From assembly GCF_020682705.1 (NCBI RefSeq), contig NZ_JAGTTN010000001.1:310001-374000 (forward strand): 64,000 bases of DNA. The letters run 5' to 3'. This document shows, in pieces, positions 18,172 to 27,903 of this stretch. The notes beneath the pieces were generated by a model, which was not told where the DNA came from, did not search any database, and saw only the letters and a list, made by a program, of their open reading frames with translations. The stretch comes from Microbacterium allomyrinae (lineage in GTDB: Bacteria; Actinomycetota; Actinomycetes; Actinomycetales; Microbacteriaceae). Within the stretch, counting starts at the first letter, position 1. Every line of letters starts with the position of its first letter. A program made the position numbers and the translations under genes.

Positions 18172-18588
18172 GTGATCAAGGGCTTCAAAGAGTTCATCCT
18201 GCGCGGCAACGTCATCGATCTGGCCGTCGCGGTCGTCATCGGCGCAGCCTTCACCGCGGTCGTCAACGCGATCGTCTCGAGCATCATCAACCCGATCATC
18301 GCGCTCTTCTGGAAACCGGACGAGAACGGCGCGATCGGCATCACGGTGAACGGCCTGTGGGGTCCGGTGACGTTCCCCATCAGCGACCTCATCAACGCGA
18401 TCATCGCCTTCCTCGCCGTCGCGATCGTCGTCTACTTCGTCTTCGTGCACCCGATGAACGTCATGAAGGAGCGCGCCGCTGCCAAGCAGGGCCTTCCCGA
18501 AGAGCCCGAGGCTCTTCCGAGCGAAGCCGAGCTTCTCGTCCAGATCCGCGACCTCCTCGAGAAGCAGCAGACGCCGCCCCTCAAGTAG
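18172..18588 (+). CDS. mscL: Large-conductance mechanosensitive channel
   Basis: Pentameric inner-membrane channel that opens on hypo-osmotic shock. 138 residues. KGFKEFILRGNVIDLAVAVVIGAAF is the N-terminal helix plus TM1; a short periplasmic loop is followed by TM2 (AIIAFLAVAIVVYFVFV), and the C-terminal helical bundle contains EAELLVQIRDLLEKQ. GTG start with AAGGAGAG 3-10 bases upstream. Confidence 0.95.
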   Translation: MIKGFKEFILRGNVIDLAVAVVIGAAFTAVVNAIVSSIINPIIALFWKPDENGAIGITVNGLWGPVTFPISDLINAIIAFLAVAIVVYFVFVHPMNVMKERAAAKQGLPEEPEALPSEAELLVQIRDLLEKQQTPPLK

Positions 18589-18599
18589 GAGGCGGGATC

Positions 18600-18654
18600 T
18601 TGAAGCGAGCCGCATCAACGCGGGCTTCGCTCGCATTGATCCGGCTCGCTTCAA
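18600..18654. terminator. Long near-perfect hairpin between mscL and the convergent helicase operon
   Basis: TTGAAGCGAGCCG (18600-18612) pairs with CGGCTCGCTTCAA (18642-18654). After one C-C mismatch ATCAA pairs with TTGAT, and an inner GCGGGC/GCTCGC stem closes on a TTC loop. The 55 bases thus form one stem of about 24 pairs. It sits just after mscL and just beyond the end of the opposite-strand small gene, so a two-way terminator is the simplest reading, although no T-tract follows. Confidence 0.7.
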
Positions 18655-18857
18655 TAGTGCGGGGGGACGTCGCGGCGGAGGCGCTCGTCGTTCGGACCTG
18701 ACTGATCGGATGCCGTGCCCCCGGTGCTCGCCGGCGGTGCGGCATCCGTCGTCTCGTCGCCGGGCACGGGCTCGGCGGTCGTTCCCGGCGCAGGGGTGAG
18801 TTTCGCGCGGCGCGAGCCCGGGACCCGCTCGATGCGCTGACGCCTATTCGACGACAT
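18651..18857 (-). CDS. Small hypothetical protein with a DERLRRDVPPHY tail
   Basis: 68 residues, polar and proline/threonine-rich, ending in SGPNDERLRRDVPPHY. That type of C-terminus recurs in small actinobacterial proteins of unknown function, which is why I consider it real. Its ATG overlaps the last 14 bases of the helicase gene, implying translational coupling. No domain recognised. Confidence 0.55.
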   Translation of the reverse strand: MSSNRRQRIERVPGSRRAKLTPAPGTTAEPVPGDETTDAAPPASTGGTASDQSGPNDERLRRDVPPHY

Positions 18858-21800
18858 CGATCGGCTGCGTCTCGCTGTCGACGCGCGGAGCGTCCGGCGG
18901 AACGCCGAGCATCGCCGCGATGCGCTGAGCGACGTCCGCGGGGTCGCGGTACAGGTCGAACGAGTGCACGCGCACGTAGTGCCATCCCAGACGCCGCAGG
19001 ATCTGCGGGCGCAGCCGCAGCGACTCGCGCAGCGACTCCCCGATCGTCTCGGGGTCGCTCTCGACGACGACGGCCTTGCCGCCGTATTGCGCGACGAGCG
19101 GCAGGAGTCCGCGGTAGTCCACGTCCACGGACAGCCCTGCGCGGCGCAGCTCGCGGGCGAGCGCCAAGGTCAGCGGATCGGCCAGGTCTTCGAGGCGCGC
19201 TTCACGCGAGCGCGCCGCGAGCCCGCCGAGGATCGACATGAGCGTCGCCGCGCCGTACTCGAGACGGCCGTCGTCGAATGCCGAGGGCCGAATGGACGAG
19301 ACGATCACCATCGAGCGTCGCGCGCGCGTCATTCCGACCGTGAGCAGTCGTTCGCCGTCGGGCGTCGACAGGTCGCCGAAGTCGCTGAGCACGCGGCCGT
19401 GCTTGGTGAGGCCGAACCCGAGCGAGAAGACGACACGGTCGCGACTCTCGGCGACGGACTCCTCGAGAGTCAGCACCGCGAACGGCTCGGCCGTGTCGCG
19501 CGAGACGAAGTCGGCGACGTCGGCGCGGCCTGAGAAGGCGGCCTCGACGGCCGCGCGGATGCGCTCGGCGTGGCGCGTACTCGCCGTCACCACCATCAGC
19601 GACTCGCTGCCGCGGTTGATGGCGTGCTCGACCACCAGGGTCACGACGCGGGCGACCTCGGCATCCGGGCTCTCGACCGCGCCGGTCACCGGGTCGGGCG
19701 CGCCGTGCCCGCCCTCGACGTAGTCGACGGCGAGGCTGCCGCGGCCGAGGTAGGAACCCGCCCAGGGCAGCGAGACGAGCTCTCCGCCGTAGAACGCGTC
19801 GTTGACGAGTTCGGCGAGGTCCTCGCCGCCTGCGCGATAGCTGCGAGTCAACGTCTCGACCGGAAGCAGCTCCGCCAGGCGCTCGAACACGCTCGTCCCG
19901 TCGAAGGGGAACTCCTCGTCGTCGGCCAGGTCGATCGAGTGCGCCGAATGCGCGGACGCGACGTGGAACGGCGTCGGCTTCTGGGTCACGGGATCGCCGA
20001 ACGCCACGACCTGCACACCGCGGCGAAGCGCGGGCGCGGCCTCGGCGAGGCAGAGGGCCCCGGCATCCGCCAGCACCACGACGTCGAACGCGGCGGATTC
20101 GGGGATTCGGGGAACGTCGTAGGGAGAGGCGAGCCAGACCGGCGCGAGCGTGCGCGAAAGCGTGGGCGCGACGGCGGCGAGCTCGGCTGCGGTGATCGCC
20201 CCGTTCTTGAGCGAGCGCTTGAGCGCGGCCGCCTCGTCGGCGTGGTCGACGATCCCGATGCGCCACTGGGTCGCCAGTTGGGCCGCCAGCAGCGGGCCGG
20301 ATGCCCCGGCGTGCGCTTCGTCGACGAGCCGGAAGTCGCGCTCGAGCCGGTCCACCACCGCGGTGTTGGCGCCCAGGACCGCACGATCGGTGCGAAGCAG
20401 CAGCTCCAGCGCCGACTGCCACCAGGCGAACTCGAGTTCGTCGGCCACCTGCTCTTCGGGCACGTGCCGCACCGACAGCTCGATGAGCAGCGGCTCGAGG
20501 CCGAGCGCGGCGAGGTCGCTGCGCAGCGTCGCGCGCTCCTTGAGGTTCGCGAAGACGTCGGAGTCCGCCGCCAGCCCCGCGAGCGTGCGCACGAGGTGCT
20601 TCACCGGAAGGGTCGACAGCCGATCGGGACCGGTGCGACCGAGCACCTGGTCGACTTCGGCCAGTTCGGCGTCGACCCGCTGCCAGGCCACGTGCACGTC
20701 GCCCAGACCGAGCGGCACCTCCGGGGTCACACCGGCATCGACGTAGTGCTGCCACTCTGTGCGCTGCTGCTGGATGCGCACGAGCGCCTCGTACATGTCG
20801 GGCACGTGCACTCCGGGCCGGACGTACTCCCGCGACAGCCGTCGCAGTCGTCGGCGGTTCGCGCCCGTCATGTTCGGGGCATCCCGTCTCGGGGCGTGCG
20901 CGAGGATCAGCTCGGCGAGCGGACGATCGTACACCGTCAGGCTGAAGCGGTCGAGCGAATCGCGGATGCCGAGCAGCAGTCGCAGATACGTCCCCAGCTC
21001 GGCGATGGTCTGGAACGGACGCATGCGGGTCTGCGCGATGAGCTCGTATCCCCGCTCGAGCAGGGTGGGAACGTCGCTGCGGTGGAGCTTGCCTGCGAGC
21101 GCGTGCGATCCGCGCGCCTCTTCGACCGTTGCGAACGACACTCCGTACCAGGGCGAGTCGTCGGGGCCGAAGCGGAACTCGCCCAGGCGCGCCGCGGCGG
21201 CGAGCTTGGCCGCGGCATCCCCCCGCGTGTCGGCCAGGCGCGCCAGTGCTGCCGCGTCGAAGCGCGCGGCCGTGGTGGGCGCGCCGCCGTTCTCGGCCAG
21301 TCGCGCGAGGGCGCGCAGGATGTCGAGCACCGACACGCCGAGCGACGGATGCCGTGCCGTCACGGCCGAACGATAGTCGCGCAGTACGCCCCGCAGCCGG
21401 ACGAGTGCGTCGTCGATGTCGGCCACCTTGGGCGGCTGCGCCTTCTCGTTGCGGCCGATGGCGCGGATGAGATCGCGCTGCAGCCGGTCGGGCGAGACCG
21501 CGAGACCCGGCAGGCCGATGCCGGTGAGCCGGTGACGCACCCCGTCGAGAGTCGAACGGCGAGCGCTCACCACCAGCACGCGCTTGCCGTCGCGCACCAG
21601 GGCGCCGACGGCGTTGATCACCGTCTGCGTGCCGCCGGTGCCCGGCAGGGTGTGGACGACGAGCGACTGACCGGCGGCAATGCGCGCGAGCACCCTCTCC
21701 TGCTCGGAGTCGGCGTCGAGCAGGAGCATGTCGGACGCGGGCGGGCGCTCGTCGGGGCTCGTCATCGCGGGCGTGTCGCGGCGGATGGCGAGCGACTCGC

Positions 21801-22581
21801 GATCCGCGGCGTGGCCGGCGAGGGCGTTGAGGATGGCGTGGTCGAGGTCCGCCGCATCGGCGGCCATCGGTCCGCCGACGTCGGCGAAGCTGGAGACCAG
21901 CAGGCGGGGCTTGACGACGAAGGGCTCGATCGCGGAGGTGAGGGCCCGCAGGTGGTCGATGACGGGCTGCGGCTTGAAGACGCCGCCCTCGTAGGCGAGC
22001 GCGGCGAGACCGCCGGGGTCGACGATGATGCCGAAGTGCGTGCGCAGCGCCTGCACCAGCTCGGGGTTCACGGAGAAGGTGCCGTGGAGCTTGAGCTCGA
22101 AGTCGCCGTGGTGGCGGCGGATCGCGGTGGGGCGCAGCAGGATCGGCGCGGTGCACAGGAGTCCGCCGATGCGCCAGGTCGCAAGGCCCACGGCCAGACG
22201 CACGGAGTCCAGGCCTCGGGCCGTGCGCAGCTCGAGGTTCTTGGCGGTGATGCGCTCGGCCGCCAGGCGCGCGCCGCGCATTGCGACCTCGTCGCGGAAC
22301 AGATTGGACAGCAGGGTCGAACGCCCCGTGATGAACTGGGGCAGGCTGCCGGGGTGGGCCTTGGTGATCTCGATCGCGGCATCTGCGGCATCCGTGAAGT
22401 GCAGCAGGGTGGATCGGCCGCCCAGCGCCGCGGACTGCAGTCGTAGCCGGTCGCGCTCGGACTCGGCGATGTGGACCACGGTGACGTCGGGGTCGGCCAG
22501 GCCGAGGTCGCCGGGGGTCACTTCGTACCCGGGCACGGCGCCCTCTGCGCCTACCACGGCGCTGCGTTCTCCTCGCCACAC
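18844..22581 (-). CDS. Large SF1-type helicase/ATPase-like protein with C-terminal nuclease-like domain
   Basis: 1,245 residues. The middle is like Upf1/DUF4011-type SF1 helicases. VVHTLPGTGGTQTVINAVG near 305-325 occupies the Walker A position but lacks the GK[ST] lysine. FDVVVLADAGALCLAEA near 835 occupies motif II but has D-A instead of D-E. Later motifs resemble the family (LTRSYRAGGEDLAELVNDAFY, VGMTRARRSMVIVSS). The last 80 residues (RLGWHYVRVHSFDLYRDP) resemble a Vsr/DUF559-like fold. Leaderless GTG at 22581 follows TAGGGT (22594-22589) with 7 bases between. Whether it hydrolyses ATP is doubtful from the sequence; the degenerate motifs may be normal for this actinobacterial subfamily. 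Confidence 0.7.
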   Translation of the reverse strand: MWRGERSAVVGAEGAVPGYEVTPGDLGLADPDVTVVHIAESERDRLRLQSAALGGRSTLLHFTDAADAAIEITKAHPGSLPQFITGRSTLLSNLFRDEVAMRGARLAAERITAKNLELRTARGLDSVRLAVGLATWRIGGLLCTAPILLRPTAIRRHHGDFELKLHGTFSVNPELVQALRTHFGIIVDPGGLAALAYEGGVFKPQPVIDHLRALTSAIEPFVVKPRLLVSSFADVGGPMAADAADLDHAILNALAGHAADRESLAIRRDTPAMTSPDERPPASDMLLLDADSEQERVLARIAAGQSLVVHTLPGTGGTQTVINAVGALVRDGKRVLVVSARRSTLDGVRHRLTGIGLPGLAVSPDRLQRDLIRAIGRNEKAQPPKVADIDDALVRLRGVLRDYRSAVTARHPSLGVSVLDILRALARLAENGGAPTTAARFDAAALARLADTRGDAAAKLAAAARLGEFRFGPDDSPWYGVSFATVEEARGSHALAGKLHRSDVPTLLERGYELIAQTRMRPFQTIAELGTYLRLLLGIRDSLDRFSLTVYDRPLAELILAHAPRRDAPNMTGANRRRLRRLSREYVRPGVHVPDMYEALVRIQQQRTEWQHYVDAGVTPEVPLGLGDVHVAWQRVDAELAEVDQVLGRTGPDRLSTLPVKHLVRTLAGLAADSDVFANLKERATLRSDLAALGLEPLLIELSVRHVPEEQVADELEFAWWQSALELLLRTDRAVLGANTAVVDRLERDFRLVDEAHAGASGPLLAAQLATQWRIGIVDHADEAAALKRSLKNGAITAAELAAVAPTLSRTLAPVWLASPYDVPRIPESAAFDVVVLADAGALCLAEAAPALRRGVQVVAFGDPVTQKPTPFHVASAHSAHSIDLADDEEFPFDGTSVFERLAELLPVETLTRSYRAGGEDLAELVNDAFYGGELVSLPWAGSYLGRGSLAVDYVEGGHGAPDPVTGAVESPDAEVARVVTLVVEHAINRGSESLMVVTASTRHAERIRAAVEAAFSGRADVADFVSRDTAEPFAVLTLEESVAESRDRVVFSLGFGLTKHGRVLSDFGDLSTPDGERLLTVGMTRARRSMVIVSSIRPSAFDDGRLEYGAATLMSILGGLAARSREARLEDLADPLTLALARELRRAGLSVDVDYRGLLPLVAQYGGKAVVVESDPETIGESLRESLRLRPQILRRLGWHYVRVHSFDLYRDPADVAQRIAAMLGVPPDAPRVDSETQPIDVVE

Positions 22582-22750
22582 ACGAGCCACCCTAAGCGCG
22601 ACGCGCCCGCGGTACTTGCAATGGACCTGAGTTTCGCGGTATTGGCAGGGCGCGGTCGCCCGTTCCTCCCCAGGCGAGGGTCGAATCGCGCTTCCCACAC
22701 CTCCCCCGGCCTCGCCGCTGCGCCTCCGCCTCGCGGGCCAGGATGGGGGC

Positions 22751-23278
22751 ATGACCTCCGAGCACCCGCCTTCGTACCGCGTGCATCCGTCGCCGATCGG
22801 CGACATCCTCATCGTGACGACCGACGACGGGATCGTGACGCTTCATCCCTTCGACGGACCGCTCCGCAGCGAGATCGAGCGCGTGGCGCTGGCGCTGCGA
22901 GCGGTCCCAATGCCCGAGGACGGGCCGAACGCCGCGGCCGACGCCGCGGTGAGCCAACTCGACGAGTACTTCGAAGGCGAGCGCCGCGAGTTCGACCTCA
23001 CTTTCGACTGGCGACTCGTGCGCGGCTTCACGCGCGCGGCGCTCGAAGCGGTGCGCGACATCCCCTACGGCGAGACCGCGGGCTACGGCGAGGTCGCGAT
23101 CTCGGCGGGCAGCCCGGGCGCCGCTCGCGCTGTCGGCACGGCCTGCGCGAGCACCCCGTTCTCGATCGTCGTACCGGTGCACCGCGTGGTGCGGGCGGAC
23201 GGCTCGCTCGGCGAGTACGGCGGCCGGCCCGACCTCAAGCGCTACCTCATCGACCTCGAGCAGGCGTCGGGCGTGTAG
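22751..23278 (+). CDS. O6-alkylguanine-DNA alkyltransferase homologue lacking the active-site cysteine
   Basis: 175 residues with the full Ogt/MGMT layout: an N-terminal domain, then FTRAALEAVRDIPYGETAGYGEVA (helix-turn-helix region) and SPGAARAVGTACASTPFSIV. At the acceptor site the sequence reads VVPVHRVVRADGSLGEYGG, so the invariant PCHR is PVHR (codons ccg gtg cac cgc). Alkyl transfer needs that cysteine, so this protein cannot be a suicide repair enzyme; like ATL proteins (PWHR), it may bind alkylated bases without repair. Leaderless: CAGGAT (22739-22744) lies 6 bases before ATG. Divergent from the large helicase. Confidence 0.85.
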   Translation: MTSEHPPSYRVHPSPIGDILIVTTDDGIVTLHPFDGPLRSEIERVALALRAVPMPEDGPNAAADAAVSQLDEYFEGERREFDLTFDWRLVRGFTRAALEAVRDIPYGETAGYGEVAISAGSPGAARAVGTACASTPFSIVVPVHRVVRADGSLGEYGGRPDLKRYLIDLEQASGV

Positions 23279-23293
23279 GCCGCCCGCACGCCG

Positions 23294-23327
23294 CGCGGCC
23301 CGGGCGGATCGCTCCGCCCGGGCCGCG
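23294..23327 (+). terminator. GC-rich hairpin after the alkyltransferase homologue
   Basis: A perfect 14-base stem (23294-23307 with 23314-23327, starting CGCGGCCCGGG) encloses the loop ATCGCT, about 15 bases after the stop. No T-tract. Confidence 0.65.
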
Positions 23328-23429
23328 CCCCTTCGCGCAGGCGCCCCCTGCCCCTTCCGGTCGCGTCGCGGGTGTATGGTCGACGCTACGAAAGTCGGCG
23401 AAGCAGCCGTCACCCGGAAGTAGGTAGTT

Positions 23430-24341
23430 GTGGGCGCGCCATCTCGTGATCGCGCACGGGCCCGGGACCGCACACCCTCTGGCACTGTGCCGAGCGACAG
23501 CGCGCCGACCGACACCGAGATCCTCGAGCACGCCGTCGCCGAGCTCGTGCGCCGCACCCGGTTCCCCGTCGCCTTCGGCGGCCTCGCGCGTGGCGATTCC
23601 ATCCACGTCTCCTCGATCGTGGGCGCGCGCACACGCAGCCTCGACGGCCTCGTGGTGGAGGCTTCGCGCGGTCTGGGCGGCCGGGCGCTCGTGGAGAAGC
23701 GGCCGCGACTGGCGCTGGACTACCGGTCGGCGCGCAGCATCACGCACGACTACGACCGCGCGGTGCTGGGCGAGGGGATCTCCACGCTGTTCGCGATCCC
23801 GGTGCTCGTCGCCGGGCGCACCCGCGGTGTCATCTACTGCGGATCGTGGGCGGAGGCGCCGGTCGGCGACGTCGTGGCACGGCCCGCGTTCGCCGTGGCC
23901 GACGAGCTGTCGAGCGAGCTGCGCATCCGCGACGAGGTGCAGCGCCGCCTCACCCGAACGCCCCCTCCGGCCGAGGCGGTCACCATGGCGCCGGCCGCCC
24001 GAGAGGAGCTGCGTCAGACGTATGCCGAGCTGCGCAGCATCGCCGCCGTCATCGACGACCCCGCCCTGCGCGATCGGCTCGCACGCCTCGAGCGTCGGCT
24101 CGCCGCGCTCTCGCAGGACGCGAGCGAACCTCCCGTCGGCCTCGATGTGCACCTCTCACCGCGCGAGATCGATGTGCTGGCGTGCGCGGCGCTGGGTCTC
24201 ACCAACGGCGAGATCGCCGCGACCCTGGACCTGCGCGAAGGAACGGTGAAGTCGTACCTGCAGTCCGCGATGGCGAAGCTGGATGCCTCGACCCGCCATG
24301 CCGCCGTCGCCACCGCACGTCGGGCGGGGCTGCTGCCTTGA
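23430..24341 (+). CDS. GAF-domain LuxR-family transcription regulator
   Basis: 303 residues: a GAF-like sensor domain (about 25-165, HDYDRAVLGEGISTLFAIPV, GVIYCGSW), a helical linker, and a C-terminal LuxR-type DNA-binding domain (about 240-303). The latter reads LSPREIDVLACAALGLTNGE, IAATLDLREGTVKSYLQSAM, then KLDASTRHAAVATARRAGLL, with the usual ExxVL and TVKxxL pattern. The architecture resembles RamA-type regulators of carbon metabolism. GTG start, weak upstream GGAAGTAGG. The inducer and targets are unknown. Confidence 0.8.
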   Translation: MGAPSRDRARARDRTPSGTVPSDSAPTDTEILEHAVAELVRRTRFPVAFGGLARGDSIHVSSIVGARTRSLDGLVVEASRGLGGRALVEKRPRLALDYRSARSITHDYDRAVLGEGISTLFAIPVLVAGRTRGVIYCGSWAEAPVGDVVARPAFAVADELSSELRIRDEVQRRLTRTPPPAEAVTMAPAAREELRQTYAELRSIAAVIDDPALRDRLARLERRLAALSQDASEPPVGLDVHLSPREIDVLACAALGLTNGEIAATLDLREGTVKSYLQSAMAKLDASTRHAAVATARRAGLLP

Positions 24342-24350
24342 GCACCTCCG

Positions 24351-24442
24351 GAATTCGGCTATTCGCACCGGATTCGTACTGCTCGTGACTTTTCCTCCGA
24401 ATTCGGCGCCATTCTCCGAATATCGGGTTGATTGCGAATTCG
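24351..24442. promoter_or_regulatory. AT-rich lsr2 upstream region with repeated GAATTCG palindromes
   Basis: GAATTCG occurs at 24351, 24399 and 24436, with variants GGATTCG (24370) and GAATATCG (24418), in an otherwise unusually AT-rich 130-base stretch between the LuxR gene and lsr2. Regular recurrence of a palindromic core upstream of an AT-binding nucleoid protein suggests autoregulatory sites; this is inference. Confidence 0.35.
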
Positions 24443-24473
24443 CGTCGCGATAGTGCTCGGCGACAATCGCGCC

Positions 24474-24479
24474 TAATGT
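24474..24479 (+). promoter_or_regulatory. -10 element TAATGT of leaderless lsr2
   Basis: TAATGT ends 7 bases before ATG 24487 and overlaps an in-frame GTG at 24478, which argues for the ATG as the true start. Confidence 0.55.
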
Positions 24480-24486
24480 GACACCT

Positions 24487-24840
24487 ATGGCCCGCAGAAT
24501 CGTGCATCAGCTCGTCGACGACCTCGACGGCACCCTCCTCGAAGTCGGCGAAGGCGAGACCGTGCTGTTCTCGCTCGACGGCGTCGCGTACGAGATCGAC
24601 CTCACCGACGGCAATGCCGCGGCGCTGCGCGCGGCGCTCGAGCCGTTCACCCAGGCGGCGCGCAGCATCTCTTCCGGTCGCGCCCCGACCAGCGCGTCGG
24701 CCGCAGCCCGCAAGCGTCGGCGCTCGGGCCAGCAGGACTTCAGTGACGTCCGTGAGTGGGCCAGGAAGAACGGCTACACGGTGTCGGATCGTGGCCGGGT
24801 TCCGGCATCCGTTCTCGACGCGTACGAGGCGGCGCACTGA
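24487..24840 (+). CDS. lsr2: Lsr2-type nucleoid-associated xenogeneic silencer
   Basis: 117 residues, standard Lsr2 length. The N-terminal dimerisation domain begins [18 protein letters not shown] and contains [17 protein letters not shown]. The C-terminal DNA-binding domain has [19 protein letters not shown], where RGR is the AT-hook-like minor-groove motif, and ends DAYEAAH. Lsr2 binds AT-rich DNA and silences acquired genes, so it probably acts on the less GC-rich island further right in this window. The gene is leaderless. Confidence 0.93.
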   Translation: MARRIVHQLVDDLDGTLLEVGEGETVLFSLDGVAYEIDLTDGNAAALRAALEPFTQAARSISSGRAPTSASAAARKRRRSGQQDFSDVREWARKNGYTVSDRGRVPASVLDAYEAAH

Positions 24841-24861
24841 CGCACGCCGCCTCGCCGGCCC

Positions 24862-26277
24862 TCATGTCCGCGAGAGCTGGAAGAGGATCTCCTCGACCTT
24901 GTCCTTCGCGTCGCCGAACAGCATCTGGGCATTCTCGCGATAGAACAGCGGGTTCTGCACTCCCGCATATCCCGATGCCATCGAGCGCTTGAAGACGATC
25001 ACGTTCTCGGCCTCCCACGCCCGGATCACCGGCATGCCCGCGATCGGGCTGCTCGGGTCCTCGGCGGCCGCAGGATTGACGGTGTCGTTGGCGCCGATCA
25101 CCAGCACGACGTCCACCCGCGCCAGGTCGTCGTTGATCTCATCCATCTCGAGCACAATGTCGTAGGGCACCTTCGCCTCAGCGAGAAGGACGTTCATGTG
25201 CCCGGGCAGGCGGCCCGCGACGGGATGGATGCCGAAGCGCACGTCCACGCCGCGCTCGCGGAGCTTCTGCACGAGGTCGGCGACGCCGTGCTGCGCCTGC
25301 GCGACGGCCATGCCGTACCCGGGAGTGATGACGACGCTCGAGGCGTTCGCCAGCATGTCGGCGGCGCCCTCCGCATCGATCTCGCGGTACTCGCCCTGCT
25401 CCTGGTCGGTGGACTTCGGAGCCTCGATGCCGAAGCCGCCCGCGATCACCGAGAGGAACGAACGGTTCATCGCCTTGCACATGATGTAGCTGAGGTACGC
25501 ACCGGATGAGCCGACGAGCGCGCCCGTGACGATGAGCAGATCGTTGTTCAGCAGGAATCCCGCTGCCGCAGCCGCCCAGCCCGAATAGCTGTTGAGCATC
25601 GACACGACCACCGGCATGTCGCCGCCGCCGATCGAGGCGACGAGGTGCCAGCCGAGCGCGAGCGCGAGCACCGTGACGACGACCAGGAGCCACAGGTCGG
25701 GCGTGATGACGTACCAGACCGTCAACGCGACGAATGCGACGAGAGCGCCGACGTTGAGCACGTTCTTGCCGGGGAGCACGAGCGGCTTCGACGACATCCG
25801 CCCCGAGAGCTTCAGGAACGCGACGATCGAGCCGGTGAAGGTCACGGCGCCGATGAAGACGCCGATGAAGACCTCGGCGTGGTGGATGTCGGCGAGCGCG
25901 CCTTCGAGTCCGGCGTCGTAGAGCGCGCCGTTCCAGCCGACGAGGACCGCGGCGAGACCGACGAACGAATGCAGCAGGGCGATGAGCTCCGGCATCCCCG
26001 TCATCTCGACGATCCGCGCACGCCAGAGCCCGATCGCACCGCCCACGAGCACCGCGACGACCAGCAGCACCAGTCCGAGCATCGCCTGCGGCTCGCCCCA
26101 CGCGCCGGCCGCGGTGAGCCACAGCGTCGCGACGAGCGCGATCGCCATGCCGACGATGCCGTACGCGACGCCGCGGCGGCTGGTCTCGTGCTTGCTGAGC
26201 CCCGCGAGGCTCAGGATGAAAAGCAGCGCCGCGACGATATATGCGGCGCCTGCCACCTGCCCGGCCACCGCGATCAT
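24862..26277 (-). CDS. pntB: NAD(P) transhydrogenase subunit beta
   Basis: Membrane and NADP-binding subunit of the proton-translocating transhydrogenase (NADH + NADP+ to NAD+ + NADPH). 471 residues: about nine transmembrane helices in the first 260, then domain III from about 290 with [49 protein letters not shown] and [19 protein letters not shown] overlap with pntA. Confidence 0.95.
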   Translation of the reverse strand: MIAVAGQVAGAAYIVAALLFILSLAGLSKHETSRRGVAYGIVGMAIALVATLWLTAAGAWGEPQAMLGLVLLVVAVLVGGAIGLWRARIVEMTGMPELIALLHSFVGLAAVLVGWNGALYDAGLEGALADIHHAEVFIGVFIGAVTFTGSIVAFLKLSGRMSSKPLVLPGKNVLNVGALVAFVALTVWYVITPDLWLLVVVTVLALALGWHLVASIGGGDMPVVVSMLNSYSGWAAAAAGFLLNNDLLIVTGALVGSSGAYLSYIMCKAMNRSFLSVIAGGFGIEAPKSTDQEQGEYREIDAEGAADMLANASSVVITPGYGMAVAQAQHGVADLVQKLRERGVDVRFGIHPVAGRLPGHMNVLLAEAKVPYDIVLEMDEINDDLARVDVVLVIGANDTVNPAAAEDPSSPIAGMPVIRAWEAENVIVFKRSMASGYAGVQNPLFYRENAQMLFGDAKDKVEEILFQLSRT

Positions 26278-27821
26278 CGCTCGTCACCCTTCTGGAACAT
26301 CGCGAGCATGCGCCGCGTGACGGCGAAGCCGCCGAAGATGTTGATGCTGGCCAGCAGCACGGCGACCGCGGCGAGGATCTGCACCGTGAGGTCGGGGGCG
26401 GTGATCTGCACCATGGCGCCGACGACGATGATGCCCGAGATGGCGTTGGTGACGCTCATGAGCGGGGTGTGCAGCGCGTGGGCGACGTGGCCGATCACGT
26501 AGAAGCCGACGACGACGGCGAGTGTCAGCACGAGGAAGTGCTGTGGCAAGGGCGGCGGGGCGAACGCGCAGATCGCGAACAGCACGGCGATGCCGGCGGC
26601 GATGAGGCCCGTCTTCGCCCCGGCCGACATCGGCTTCTTCGGCGCGACGACAGGTGCAGCGGCCGCCGGCTTCGCCGCGGGTGCCGCGGATACCTGCACG
26701 GGGGGCGGCGGCCAGGTGACCGCGCCGTCTCGCACGACCGTCACGGCTCGCTGGACGACGTCGTCGAAGTCCAGGCCGAGCACACCGTCCTTGCCCGGGG
26801 TGAGGAGCTTCAGCAGATTGACGAGATTCGTCGCGAACAGTTGCGACGCCTGCTGCGGAAGGCGGCCGGGAAGGTCGGTGTAGCCGAGGATGACGACGCC
26901 GTTCTCGGTGACGATCTTCTCGCCCGCGACGGATCCCTCGACGTTGCCGCCCTGCCCGGCCGCCATGTCGACGATCACGCTTCCCGGACGCATGGACGCC
27001 ACATCCGCGGCGGTGATGAGCCGCGGCGCCGGACGGCCCGGGATGAGGGCGGTCGTGATGATGATGTCGACGTCGGCCGCCTGCTCGGAGTAGACCTCGG
27101 CGGCACGCCGGTCGTAGGCCTGGCTCGTCGCCTTCGCGTAGCCGTCGGCCGAGACCTCCTTCGCCTCTTCGGGCACGACGACCTCGAGATACGCGCCGCC
27201 GATCGAGGCGACCTGGTCGGCCACCTCGGGGCGCGGATCGGTGGCCCGCACGATCGCGCCCATGCTCGACGCGGCACCGATCGCGGCGAGCCCCGCAACG
27301 CCGGCACCGGCGACGAGAACCTTCGCGGGTGGGACCTTGCCGGCCGCCGTCACCTGGCCGGTGAAGAATCGCCCGAACTCGTGCGCCGCCTCGACGACGG
27401 CGCGATAGCCGGCGATGTTGGCCATCGAGCTCAGCACGTCCATCGACTGCGCGCGCGAGATCCGCGGCACGGCGTCCAGCGCGACCGCCGTGATGCCGCG
27501 GGTCGCCAGCGCCTCAACCAGGTCCGGCCGCAGGGCGGGGCTCAGTGTGGCCACGATCGTCGCACCATCGGCGAGCCGGTCGATCTCTGGATCGGTCGGC
27601 GCGTTGACCTTGAGCACGATCGGCGACGCCCACGCGGTGGCGGAGTCGACGACCGTCGCACCCGCCGCCGCGTACGCGGGATCGGGGAAGGACGATGCCG
27701 CGCCTGCGCCGGCTTCGACGACGACGTCGTAGCCGAGGGCGATGAGCTTTGGGACGGTGGTCGGGGTCGCGGCCACCCGGTTCTCTCCGGGCGCTTCGGC
27801 GACGATGCCAATGCGTGTCAT
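26274..27821 (-). CDS. pntA: NAD(P) transhydrogenase subunit alpha
   Basis: NAD-binding subunit. 515 residues, the long E. coli-type alpha: domain I with [18 protein letters not shown] at the start and [22 protein letters not shown] (Rossmann loop, about 170-190), a Pro/Ala linker near 385-410, and four C-terminal membrane helices that some actinobacteria encode as a separate pntAB gene. AGAGGAA lies upstream of the ATG. Forms an operon with pntB by a 4-base overlap. Confidence 0.95.
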   Translation of the reverse strand: MTRIGIVAEAPGENRVAATPTTVPKLIALGYDVVVEAGAGAASSFPDPAYAAAGATVVDSATAWASPIVLKVNAPTDPEIDRLADGATIVATLSPALRPDLVEALATRGITAVALDAVPRISRAQSMDVLSSMANIAGYRAVVEAAHEFGRFFTGQVTAAGKVPPAKVLVAGAGVAGLAAIGAASSMGAIVRATDPRPEVADQVASIGGAYLEVVVPEEAKEVSADGYAKATSQAYDRRAAEVYSEQAADVDIIITTALIPGRPAPRLITAADVASMRPGSVIVDMAAGQGGNVEGSVAGEKIVTENGVVILGYTDLPGRLPQQASQLFATNLVNLLKLLTPGKDGVLGLDFDDVVQRAVTVVRDGAVTWPPPPVQVSAAPAAKPAAAAPVVAPKKPMSAGAKTGLIAAGIAVLFAICAFAPPPLPQHFLVLTLAVVVGFYVIGHVAHALHTPLMSVTNAISGIIVVGAMVQITAPDLTVQILAAVAVLLASINIFGGFAVTRRMLAMFQKGDER

Positions 27822-27903
27822 GCGTTCCTCTGGATCTGATGCGACATCGAATCTGCGAGCGCGTGCGGCACTCGCGATGACGCCTCCACCTTCTCAGACA
27901 GGA

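Noticed and set aside
19202..22579. Very long open frames antisense or out of frame to the 1,245-residue helicase-like gene (e.g. 1,125 codons minus strand, 958 codons plus strand)
   Set aside because: Arg/Gly/His-rich composition without domains; typical shadows of a GC-rich gene.
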